NCBI GenBank assembly: GCA_016801845.1
Contig: CM028923.1
Coordinates: forward strand, 11,477,001 to 11,541,000
Reading direction: 5' to 3'
Source of the DNA: Polydactylus sextarius
Lineage: Eukaryota > Chordata > Actinopteri > Polynemidae
Length of the DNA: 64,000 nucleotides
Shown: positions 48,201 through 60,500 of the stretch, piece by piece
How the letters are laid out: every line of letters starts with the position of its first letter
Numbering within the stretch: the stretch's first letter is position 1
Notes under the pieces: model-generated
What the model was told of the DNA's origin: nothing
Database searches by the model: none
Seen by the model: the letters and a program-made list of their open reading frames with translations, nothing else
Translations under genes and position numbers: made by a program

Positions 48201-49624
48201 AGCAAATTTTTCAACTGTCGAACGTGTAAATTTGCAACCATTTGCCGACACTTTCACCAAATCGGGTTTAAAATGTGACAACATCTGTGTTCCAGCTTCT
48301 CCTCTCTGGCTGCATAGAACAAAAAAATATTCTCAGACATTTCTGAGTGATGATGCAATTGTCTAAAAAGTAATAAACCGTGAGAGTGGGTGCGGTGACA
48401 TATTCACGACTGAATGTGTTTCATATTACCTCCATAACATTAGTGCTTAACACAATTAATTTGAAAGCGCGACGTGAAGTGGGCAGCAGATGAAAGGCTG
48501 AGCTTGGATTCCAGCAGGTTTCCCTCCCTGTGGCCCCGTCTCACCGGTTGGCTTTTAACACACCGAGCTTCATGCCAAGAGGAATAAAATATGGTAGTAA
48601 TCCAAGATGAAGGGATTTTGGGATTATCACTACATTTTCTGAAAGTAGCATGTTTCAACCAGGATTTTTTGGAAGTAGAGCAAGAAGTCAGTGTTTCTCT
48701 TGAAGTGACCATAAATGGAGAGAAAAACATGTGGAGCTCTGCAGATGACTGAGACACAGTGGAACGCACAGCCGCAGGTGTAATAAAAGTTGTTACTTTT
48801 AATAACAGAAATCTTGATTTTTTTCATTTTTTTTCTCTCTGGACCAGAAGAACAAAAGTACAGAAAACCAAAATAAATAGATGAATAAATAAATAAATAA
48901 TCTTAATACTAATAAATTACAGAAACACATGAGATGCATCACACTTCTCACAAATAAGCAGCCAGACATCAAGAGATCACATTAACAACCAAATTTACAC
49001 ACCTGAGGCACACGAGAGGGGGGACGGGGGACCAGGGATCGGTTTTCATGCCACATTTACACCAATATACAGAACGTCAATACACTTAAAGGAGCACACG
49101 ATACCACCCACCATTCAGCAGAGAGGGAGGGACACAGTGGACTGAGAGATCGGCAAATAAATCCCGTGCAATGACATAATTCTCACATTTACAAATACCA
49201 CGCTGAGAGTGGACTTGATCTCCTTGCAGTATCAGCTGTATTAATGGCAAGTCTCTGTGGCTGCATATTCAATTCAGCGTCAGGCTTTGACTCAACCATG
49301 TAATGACCGAAAAGGAAGAAAAATAAAGGTTCAATGCAGAATGAGTATTGCATTTTTAAAATAAAACTGAAACTCATATGTAAAAAGAAACGACGGGCTG
49401 TAACGACGCAACTCTTCTCGTCTCACGAAATTTTGTGAAATGAGCACCAACTGTGGAAACACTGTAAAAAAAAAAAAAAATTAAATCATCTGATATCTGG
49501 CTATTCAGTCTGTTTTTATTATTACACAAATTAATTAAGACCAATATTAATCACAATACAGACTGAAATTATGACAAAACTAGAATTACAGTCCAGTTGC
49601 AGATAACAAATCATATAATTCATG

Positions 49625-49750
49625 ACATATGCAATGTGCGATCACAGTGACTTTTGACCTTTGACCACCAAAATCTAATCAATTCATCCTTGAGTGAAGG
49701 TTGGAGTGAAGGACGGAGCCACCATTAACTTTTCTTATTTTATAATTTCA
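49625..49750 (-). repeat. AGGTCA-rich dispersed repeat, copy g
   Basis: ATCACAGTGACTTTTGACCT, TTGACCACCAAAATCTAATC and ATTCATCCTTGAGTG are the reverse complement of the family's central part. The ERE is lost by two changes. Confidence 0.75.
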
Positions 49751-50588
49751 GTCCATATTGTGCTCCACTGAGGCATATTACCAAAAAAATAAAGACTTTT
49801 CAAATGACATAATATAGATAAAGAAAATCAATTACTGATAATACAATCAATACTGAGGTAAATAACAACAAATTTGCTAGCAGAGAAATTGCTATTCTTG
49901 ATAGTACAATGTAAGAAGCACTGACATCTCTTTTGAAATGCAGTAAAAAATGTCTTATTTATGTAGTGATAAGGATTTGAACCAAATCTAGAGTCCAATC
50001 GTCTTCAGGTCGATGTTGCACACATGCTATGTAGCTGTCACCGTTGTTGTTTTTACAGCTCATGTATTAAAGTTAAAGAATCAACATGGTCTCGTTTCAC
50101 TGATGTACTGTAGGTATGATCTAAAATGATGCTCATTTCACAAAATCTGATCCAGTACTACCACTCTACAGTCAGTATCTGCAGAGCACTGCTGAACTTG
50201 AGGTAGTTACTAGTAAACTTTGCAGCTTAGCTCAAACCGAGTTTAATAAATAAATAAAACATGTACCAGGTGAGTTAAGCTACTGTACGGAAGCCGAGTG
50301 AGAGACTTTGTATATTCCTACGTTAAAAAAAACACACAAAAATAAAACAGCAAATATACACTTGTGAGAAGCTTTAATCATGTGACATGATCTTTCTCAT
50401 TTGAGCTAAGTGATGAGCGTATGTGAGCTATGGCAACTAGATCCTTAACTGCATTTTAAACCCAAAGTGCTGTAAAACTGTGAAAAGTGACATCAAAGTT
50501 TATCTTTCATCCCAGCACAAGTTGTAGTAATTCAACTGTGTAGTATGATTTCTACTGATTTCATTTCAAAATAAAAAACTGCTGTGTG

Positions 50589-50815
50589 CCACTAGGGGGC
50601 AGCACAGTACAACTAATGTCTTTAAAGTTGACAGACACAGTGATCAAAGTGTAAATGTCAGTTTATCAGTGACGTCACAGCCGTTATTGCATGGCACATA
50701 AGGGATAGTAAATCCTCATGGTTTATGGCTTATCACACTGCAGTAGAACATACTAAGTGGTAGGCATCTTACCAACAATAGACAAAACAATACAATTTAA
50801 ACCACCAGGGGGCGT
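50589..50815 (+). promoter_or_regulatory. Two CTCF-like motifs in the same orientation
   Basis: CCACTAGGGGGCAGC (50589-50603) and CCACCAGGGGGCGT (50802-50815) both match the CTCF core very well and lie about 210 bp apart between rerg and syn3. This would suit an insulator between convergent genes. Only motif evidence is available. Confidence 0.45.
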
Positions 50816-51281
50816 CTGCCGCAAACAATATGCTAATTTGGTCCATTTCGACACAGTGCCAAAGGTGATGAAACGCTTGTAAAAGTGCTGACTGCAGGTC
50901 AGAGTTTTACTTTTCCAAACAATCCTGGTTGGAGGGAACAAAACAATCTGAAATGGGAATGAAGAAAAATATCACAGCAGCTAGCACAGACTTCCTAAAA
51001 TTAGGCAAACTTACCATTTAGCTAACTGTAACCATTTGTTACATTTCATGTGAATTTACGTGTAAGAAATGGTTCAAACAGCCTGTGCAGCTAACTAGCT
51101 TACTGCTAACAGTCTTACCTCTAAGGGCAAAGAATGTTTCACATTTTACATTGCTTTACAATTTTGCATTATTTGACATGTTGAATTCATGAAAAGTCTC
51201 ATAACAATAAAACTGAACTGTATCGTTTGAAAGTGCAAACCAAAAAAGTAATAATCTAACATCTGTCTTGCTTGGACAACT

Positions 51282-51301
51282 AGCTAGGTAGCTACCTAGC
51301 T
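51282..51301. repeat. Perfect 20-bp palindrome
   Basis: AGCTAGGTAGCTACCTAGCT equals its own reverse complement over all 20 bases. It sits in DNA generally rich in GCTAGC-like words, so it may be chance expansion rather than a binding site. Confidence 0.85.
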
Positions 51302-54300
51302 TTGTTCCCGGGGATATGCAACTTTAGCTTCTGTCTTTTAGTACAATACCATGAATGTAGCTGTCAGGTGCACATTTAAAGAACATTTTGCTGCATTCTT
51401 GCCTTAATCTGGAGTCAACTGGAGACATTTACAATGTCAGTTATTGATGCTGTTTTTAGGAAAACTCCTGGGGTTAATGTTAGCTTAATTAGCTAGCTAG
51501 CTAAAGTAGATAAAATCTGCTAGGGACAGTAGTAATTTCACTTGGGGCAGGATACCCCTGTTTCAAAATTGTCAAAACATTTTAAATGGTTTATGTACCA
51601 CTGTTACTTGTTAACAGTACTGTCCCACAATAGAAAACTTAACAGGTGTAGCAACTAACAACTAGTAACTAGCAACCAGGTTATTTTGGCTCCAGAGTGA
51701 CTGTTCGTAGAAGTAAAACTATGATACTGCTCATTGCTTAATACAGCTGTTGGTTGAGCACTGTAGTGTGCGTTCTGACACAAGCTGAGCTTTTTTTTAG
51801 TGCAACGAACAAACAATGTTGGAGGGCTTTCATGTGAGGGACCCAGGTCCAGATCCTAGAAAGCAACTCTTCTTCTTTATTTTAACTTCCAAATCACAAA
51901 ACAGCTAGGTGCACGCTGACACCTGCTGGTTCAGAGTGCACGCACAGAGTACACTCAGGTAGGCAACAAAATAATAGCTGAGCAGTGAGTTGAGTAGAGA
52001 GAGGGGGGAAATGTACTCAGGCATCTTATTCAGCAATCATACCTAATATGAAAATGCCCTTAAATTTCTTATGTCACGACCAGTGACACTGGAAGGCAAC
52101 AATCCAAACGAAGGTTCGGTAAATATAAGCTTCTCTTAAAGTGTCTTAAAAGCAAAAGTTAGAATTAAAATAATTATTGCAAAAATGGGCAGTTTTTTTT
52201 TTTTTTTTGTTTTGTTTTGTTTTTTTGTGGTGGTCTGATCTTAAAACTAATTATAATGGCAAATTTACAACTTAACACCCACACACACTCACCCACACAC
52301 ACACGACTACAAATTTTGTACAGCTTCATGCATTTGAATAGATTTTACTTTAAAATTGGGGTTATTATATTCTTTATTATTATTACTAGTATAATTATTA
52401 TTATTATTACTTAAAGAACATTAAAACCTTTGGGATCGTGACAGGTCCATTTAAACTACTGTTCATTTCTCCCTCTAAATCAAACATATCTTGGCTTACT
52501 CATTAAAAAAACACATAGATAATCATGGTGTTAACTAACAGACAGATTTTTTTTTGTTTCTTGCATGAGGACAAATTTGTAGATTATTATTAGATTGTGA
52601 TTGTGCTCTGCATGAAAAGCAACATATACAGTCCATCTCGTTCTGTAAACAACTGTCAAGACCAAAAACTGCAGGAAATGCTTTGAAGGGGGAAAATGCT
52701 GATAATTAAGTTTACGGCTCCTTGTAATTTCACATTATACTTTTTTCGTGTAAAAGATGTAATAACAATGAAAAATGAGACAAAGATAGCTTTAAAAACT
52801 GGCTGCTCGATGTTCTTTTACCAAAATTACAGAATAAAATAAGGTAATATAAAAGAATAATTATTTGGTTCTTTGTCCACATTTCTTTTTCACTGTAGAC
52901 TACAATATAGCATTTGCACAATGTATTGTTAAAGCAGTGCAAGTAACACTTTTTAGTTTGGGGCATTTTCTTAGAACAAAATCTATATTTTTTTAGTAGT
53001 TGGCTTTAAATTTGATCATCATTTACAGGAAATTATAAATAATCTGTAGAACAAAGTTTTATCAACTTTTCTGTCCGTAGAATAAATTAGATCATCATTA
53101 GAACATACTGGTTTGACTCGACATACATTCATTAATGCGCAGTAAATGTTTAAGAGTATCACTGCAGACACAACATGCACACTGTGACCAAAAGCTAAAA
53201 AAAAAAAAAATTGAAGATTAATTACCTGTAAACCCAGATGGAGATACGCTGGTAAATGATGAGGAAGAATTAAAATGTAACGTTATGCAACCAAATGTTT
53301 TCCTGTCTCATTGGAAACTGAAGCACACTAAAATATCACATCCTCGCCGTTCGCCCTAGTGCTATTCACAAAGCGCAAAATAAGCAGTTGCAGGGGAAGA
53401 TCTGAGCCGTGATGGAAGACGATGGCTGTAAGCCAGTACAGCATTTGCACCTTGTGAAATCACAAGCTCAAAGGTTGATTTGCTGTGTGATTTTTTTCTT
53501 CTTTTTTTTTCCCGTAACCCAGCGCAGATGGCAATTTTTTTTTAATGATAATTATTATTAAAAAGCACTTTGGTAAATTTAGGCCAAGGTAGACGAGTAA
53601 CTACATAAGCCAATATATGTCTACAGCACACAGATGTGTGAGATATGCGGCTGCTGGCGAGATGCTGGAAAGATCGCTGGTGAACCGTGCGGATCCAGTA
53701 CATTTCTCATGACTCAACTGGAACAGTTTCAGAGAGGAATATTGCTGTAGACATCTGCGAACAGTTTAGAAGCTGCGTGTCAATTAAAATCAAGAAAATA
53801 ATATAAACAAATAGAGAAATCAATTGGATATGGAGAGACAACAAACACTGGTTTCACTGTTTGGACAAACAAATGCAGAGTAACAACTATATACCAAGCA
53901 GTACCAGCTAGATTATGATTAGTTATTGTTAATATTCACCACTGGAAAGGCCACACTGTCATTAGGTAACTGACTGTAGTACTTTTCAATAAAAACACAA
54001 GGAATTATGGGTATAAGGAGACACAGATGGACAAAGAGTACAAGTTCAGCAAAGAGGAAACAGACAAGAGCATCAAGCAAAAAGTAAAAGTTACAGAAAC
54101 GTGAAGTTTGAAAAGGTAAGAGAAATACAGATATGTCAGCTTTTAAAATCACCGCAGTGATAAGACTGTGAGAACCTTTTGGCCTTTCTAGTGATAAATG
54201 AATCGTTGATTTTGACGACAGCAGGTTGCACCGGGCTGTTAAACTTCACAAACATGGAGAAGGAGAGTGAAGGGAAAGGAAGTTGAGGAGGCTCAGAGGA

Positions 54301-54408
54301 AGGAAAGAGACTCTATAACAGAAGAATCAGTCAGGGAATTTTTTTTCTTTCTTTTTCACACCTGACGAACTGATGGGAAGTGGAAGCTTCTGAGGGCCGT
54401 TTCTTTCT

Positions 54409-54532
54409 TTAATCCGAGAAGAGGCTGGCGAAGGACTGTCGGAGGCTGCGGATGGTCTCGGCTTTGGCCTCATCGTCGGTCAGGCTTCCTCGTAACGTCT
54501 CGGTGAAGGTGTTGGTCAGTGACTGGGATTTG
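54409..54532 (-). CDS. syn3: syn3 last exon: domain E and stop
   Basis: Bounded on the upstream side by CTCCGCAG|CAA and ending in TAA (54409-54411). It encodes NKSQSLTNTFTETLRGSL, then TDDEAKAETIRSLRQSFASL and FSD. Domain E, present only in synapsin a-type isoforms, is nearly invariant among vertebrate synapsins. Confidence 0.95.
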
Positions 54533-57500
54533 CTGCGGAGGTTTAGGTTACATGAAAAAGGTTAAATACAAAGAATCACATGTGTGGTTTTGCTTCCATT
54601 GAATGGATATAAATACCCTCAGTGATATCAGCAGATCATTAATGTGGACTCACTTCAGCTGCGGTGACTGTTTCTGAGCTCCAGGTCCGGGTGCTGGGAT
54701 GGGCCCGGGTTGAAAGGCCTGGCTGGGTGAGGTGGTGGCTGATCGGGCTCGCTGAGGTGACCCTTGGGCCGACTGGGATGGAGAAGCGGAAGCAGAACGG
54801 TGTCCGGCTGCAGCAAACACACACAAATGAACAACTGTATTAACCATTTTACTATTCTTCATCACCAAAGAGGTGAACTGTTGTAGTAATGAAGCTTTTT
54901 CTTACCTCGTCTGGGTGGTGCGATCTGTTGATGTGGAGGAAAACAGACAAACAAAGTGAAACAATCTCAAATGTTTATCATGCTATTTCTGTGCCCTGTT
55001 GTTACTTTAGAAAGAGTGGTGGTAAATTAAAAAGATAGCAGCAGAAGTAGAAATACTGAGGTCATTACACCCACAGATATCAAAAGCCAAGTCTCATATT
55101 TTGTGTGAGAGTGTGTGAACGTGGCTAATTGGGGAAAACACTGTGAGTGGTCACGAAGACTAGAAAAGTGCTGAATATATTGACGCTTTTATTTTCCAGC
55201 ACTTTCAAGCTCATCCACCTTTTATGTAATGTTTTTCATTGTTGAGATTCAAATATTTAAATTCAAATATTCAGAGAATAAAATGACAGATGATCTAAGT
55301 GAACATTTAAGTAACATTTGTAGTGATTCCCTTGCAGTGATCTTGAAATGTCACATTCATGATGCCAAGGTCACAGTGACCTTTCACCTTGTGCTGACAA
55401 GAATAGGATTTATGAACATGCAGATATACTGATGAAATAATTGTTGTAATTGCAATGACATCAGCAGTAGTAGAATTATGATGATGATGATGTTAATCCA
55501 GTTAAAAGTATCTGTTTCACATTAACGTTAGTATTAATATTATCAGAGTTATTATCTATTATCACTCACACTGTGACTGCACTGGTCCCAGGACAGAGCC
55601 CATTCCCATTATTTACTACAACCAGCTTTCTGAAACTTTCCTATGCCGCCTACTGGCGGTGCAGTGATTGTAAACATAAAACATGGAAACAAATCATTAG
55701 GGTTTATATTATTAGCAGTGTTAGTGTTTATGCACAGGGATTTGGGCCACAAGAAAAATACTTGTAAGATGTGGATGGACTTTTTTTAAACCATGTAGAT
55801 GATTTTCTCAGAATATCACCTCCTGGTTCAGGAATGTCTTTGTCCAGAACATTAAAGATCTGCAGAAAGTAATCCAGAAGATCAGTTCTGCCATCTTTAA
55901 AAGACATTTACATCAAGAGATGAAGGAGCAGAACAATCAGGATCATCAGAGTCTCATTCTTCTACAGTCTCAGTCTGTTTTACCTCCTCGGGCCACAAAA
56001 CTCCTCAAATTTAAATCACAAACAAACTGAATTCATAGTAACACTAACTTCAGTGACCCCCACCTCTTTCATAACATCATGTCTAGATGTAAATAAGAAC
56101 ATAATACTGTTGTGTAATTAGTGTGGATATGTGATTATATATGTGTATATTTTTTGATTCAGACAATCTTATCTCTTAGATTTTATTCGTATTAACAACA
56201 TAATTTGTAAGTCTGTTTATGGCTCTATTGGCTGCTTGCTTAATGTGATAGTAGTGGTTGTAGTAAATACACCTACAGCAGTAGGTGACTATGTTAGGAG
56301 GACTTTTGTCTGATATTGTTGTCGTGTTGTACCTTGACAGAGGATGGCTGAGGTGTAGAAACTCCCAGCAGCACTTGGGCCATCTTGTTGATGACCAGCT
56401 CTGTGATCAGCTGTTTATCTTCCTCCACGTGTTCACCAATCAGGGGCATAGAGCTGTCCATCACCTGCGGAGATGCACACAGCTTTAAGTTCAGAATTCA
56501 TGCACTAGATGGCAGTGTTGTATGTCTTAACACGAAGATGAGTCGTTTTCTCCCCAGTGATAATGGACTTAGTGGTACTTTGCCAGCAGTGATGAGTCAT
56601 TTCACAGAGATCACATATACAACAATGCAACAATGTTCCCCACAGTAAGTTATAAGCCACACGACACTCGCTCGCCATAAACACAATTTATTGCCAGATG
56701 CACTGAGTATGAGTCTGAGTTTTTTTTTTTTTTTGGTTGTTCTCATGCACTCCCATATTCCTCAGAAAGTCCCTTATCTTGGCTCTGTCATGCTACACCC
56801 TCCAAAGTAGGTTTTTATCAGGGGTTTGAGACCCTCTAGATGGGTAGCAGGAGAATTCTTTTTCTTTTAAAATTCTCAAACCTCCCCTGTCTGATAATAA
56901 ATCACACGGATCAAGTAAAAAGAGAAACTTAATTTGTTTACTCTGCTTGAGCAGCTTGGGATGAGGTATTGCTACATAAGGCAAAGCCACTGACCTGTTC
57001 TCTATTTAAACCTGAAGATAAAGTGAAATCTTATCTCATAAACTGCTACTTCTCTGTGCAGCTCTCTGTTAGGATAAAAAAAGGAACCAAAATTAGAATT
57101 TCCTTCAAGCAGAAGATAAAATGTGACTCCATCTGTAAATATTATGTTGCCCCGGGCATGACTTAGAAGGGCACAGACCACATCCATTGGCACACAAATA
57201 ATTAACCTCAAAAAAAAAAAAAAAAAAAAAACTTTCCCACCACTTGTGCTCACATGAACGTACACGTGTGGTGCGGAACCACAGAGCACAAGGGGTTCAG
57301 AGGCCTGTCGCCATTTTTCCCCAAAGACCAAAACAAACAGGAGCAGAAGGAGTGTGTCTGCTGGTACTGCTGGTACTGCTGGTTTGGATGCAGATGTCTG
57401 CAGTGGTGGATGAGGCTGCCACACCGCGCCCCTGCCACAGGCTGTAAACAAAACGCGGGGCATGCATGTGCTGATCCTCCCGTACACAGAGTACACCGAG

Positions 57501-60500
57501 GCAGAGCCAAATCATGTGCTGCAGAGAACGTGCACTCCAAACAACTTCCTCACCAGCTCACTAAATGGGTTCCCCTCTCTTGGATGAAGCTGTTTTTATT
57601 GGTGGCATCAGTTTAATTAAATTCTAAACACATCTTTCAACAGGCAATTTAGACCTGGTTTACAATCATAAACACACAAATCAAGGTGGCGTGGTTTTGT
57701 TAAAATTAAATTCTGTGACCTCTGATGGCACAAGGCAATAGTGATGTACATAAAAACACTGTTGCTCTTCTAATGTTACACTTTTATTCATTTTAAAAAT
57801 GTCCGTACGTCACTTGCTGTTGTCAGGCATCTGCTTGTTTAACATCATTTGGAACATCATGCAGAACCTCCTGGGGCTGCAGCTAATGATGATATCCATC
57901 ATCATGAGTTATTTTGCCACTTTTTGAGTTTTATCATTTTACTGACTGGTTATGTAGTCCATGAAATTACAAAATAATTGGAAACGCACATCAGAAGATC
58001 TGAGAGCCCAAGGTGGGGACACCATCTGATTTCTTGTTTCGTCTGACCAAAAGTCTAAGACTCAAACATATTTACATATGAGAAACTTGAACAATATGGG
58101 CCATCAAAATTTTATCTGTTCTGTTGAGCATTTGGGACTTTGGAAATGTATAAATCTACCTTCACACATCCCACATTTAGATCTATAAAGTGCATATCTA
58201 ATAGCTGTGTTACATGGGTTCTTGTTACAGGTAGTAAGCTGGAAGCATTCAAAAATCAGCCAAATAGAGTCAATGAGACAATGCTAAATTAGTTACATTA
58301 GCTAGGCATGTCCAAACTATTCCACAAAGGGCTGTGTGGCTGATCACACAGTTTGACCAATCAGCTGTCTGAAGGCTGAGATCAGTTAATTTTATGAGTC
58401 GAGTGTGGTGTGCTGCTGCTTGGTTGGAACAAAAACCTGCAGCCACACGGCCCTTTGTGGAATAGTTTGGACACCTCTGAGCTAGCTACATCAGAGAAAA
58501 TCTACCACTGCTAATATTTATCTTAGTAAGAAAAAAATGTTGATTATTGACTCAAAATTTGGTCTGATTTTTAAAGTTCCAATGAAATTCTGGATTATAT
58601 TTTTCTAACATCACAAATCACTAACACATACTGTTCAAACAGCAAACATGACAGGAGATTTGTGTTAGACCTCATAAAGCCATGCTCTGTCCAAGTCCTG
58701 TCAACATCATGCCTCATGTGAAAATACAACAAACCACAGAGAAAAATTAAAACATCTAATGGGACCAGATACATTTGTTTAATGTAATCAACAAGCCTAT
58801 GAACTCTAGATTTGAAATCCACACTGTGTTTTTAAGTGCTAAAGTTTCTCAGAGTAGTTTGACATCCGTCACCCATTGGGTTCATACTGTTCTACACAGA
58901 ACCGCATACCCATACCAGAACTCTTTAAAGCCCTTCCTTTTCTGTGTGTAGCCAGCTAGTTGGCTACCATTTGGTGGCGAGGTGGGGCGTGGCACGGTGT
59001 TTTGGCCAGTTGAGTCATTACCACAGGGGACTGAGCACAGGCCTGGCAAACGACCGCCTGGCTCCACTTCAAACGGCGTGCGGTGGCAAGCAGAGCCGGG
59101 ATCCACCCTGCTGATTTATTAGGATACAGAGTCATCTAGCAGAAGACTGGGGCTGCCACTGGCCTTTTCAACAGTGGAACATTAGAGGTGTTATTCTGCA
59201 CTTTTATTGAGCTGCACAGTGTTCTGTTTGAACAATGTATGGGAAAGTTCAGACGGCACATGTGAAACGTACTCATTGAAAATTATGATGCAGTCGCAGT
59301 AAACGGGGTGGGTGGGGGGTGCCTTTTTCCAGAGAAAACAACTTTAGCTTTAAGATAGCAGTACTACTCCCATTTAATAGCTTAATGAATTTCATGATTT
59401 ACAACGTTGACTCAATTTTTAAAAGTATCTGCATCATTTCACCTCTTTGCCTCTGTAACATTCAAATAGCTAATTTTGTCCAGTAAGTAACTAGGCCTGA
59501 TGTTTTTATTTGTGTTGTTTCTTGTCAAGAGATCCAGGTCATGGGTTTTAAAGACAAATACCTCTGCCTTCTTTTTGCTCATATCTTTCAAACACAAAAA
59601 AAATGTTCATCATTTAATTGTAAGGCCACTCATTTCCTTCCTGTTAAGTGCCAGAATAGAATTACCAGTAGCAATCCTGTTTTATTTCCAAAAAGCAGTT
59701 ACAGAATGGCTGCAAATGTACAACTACATGTAGTTACACCCACATAAAATCCAATATTCATATGTATGCAATGTACATTCAATTCAATGTATGCAAACTA
59801 TTCAACCCACTCCATATGAAATGTACATTTTATCTGGTTTCAACAAGAGTGGTTAATACAAGCTAAAGTAAACAACCTAGGAGAATTCAATTCAAACAAT
59901 GCTATTGTCAGCATGCTAACATGCTCACCAAGGCAATGTTAACATGTTGACTGTTAGCAGGTAATGTTGCCATGTTTAATGTGTTAGATTAGCATTCAAG
60001 GTTGCAAAAGTTCTACTTACAAAGTAAAACTGAGGCTTATATGGGATGAATTTTGTTTTGCACCCAAGCGACATAGGGTAAATAAATAGATGACCTGAAG
60101 ATATGAATTGATTGAGTGGACATGAATGAACTAAATTTGACAGCTAATTTGATCAGCTAGGTGGAATACTATTTGAACTATATCACCCAGCTGTCCTTAT
60201 TATCATGCATGATGTCATATCAGTGTTATATGATATGAAATTATATCATCCAGTAGAAATGCATGTGTCATTCCAAGTCATGTTCTATTGCTTTCCTCTT
60301 GTCATGTCAAATGTCAAACTGTCATATCATCTGATATCATACTGTGCCTGCACTGTCACAATGCGGCAGGATATCATGTCACATCATCCTCCGCTGTGTG
60401 TTCGACTGCAAAGCTGGAGTTTGCTTCACTCAGTAAACTGTTAATGAAGTGCCTGTTAGCGGCTCATTACTTTTCATTAACGAGCAGCGTCAAGGCTGAT

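Larger units (their letters stand above)
39900..54408. other. Noncoding region between the convergent genes rerg and syn3
   Basis: No protein-coding gene is recognised in these 14.5 kb. The region contains a direct duplication (40385-40870 and 42095-42620), AGGTCA-rich repeats (41600, 42600, 48025, 49625), a CA run (45068-45084), poly-A (46294), CTCF-like motifs (45728, 46656, 50589, 50802), a 20-bp palindrome (51282) and AT-rich DNA from 52100 to 53600. The part nearest 54408 is probably the syn3 3' UTR, whose end I cannot place. Confidence 0.5.

Noticed and set aside
57240..57620. Several overlapping 65-164 codon frames on both strands
   Set aside because: The block is GC-richer than its surroundings and open by chance in several frames, with no conserved motif.
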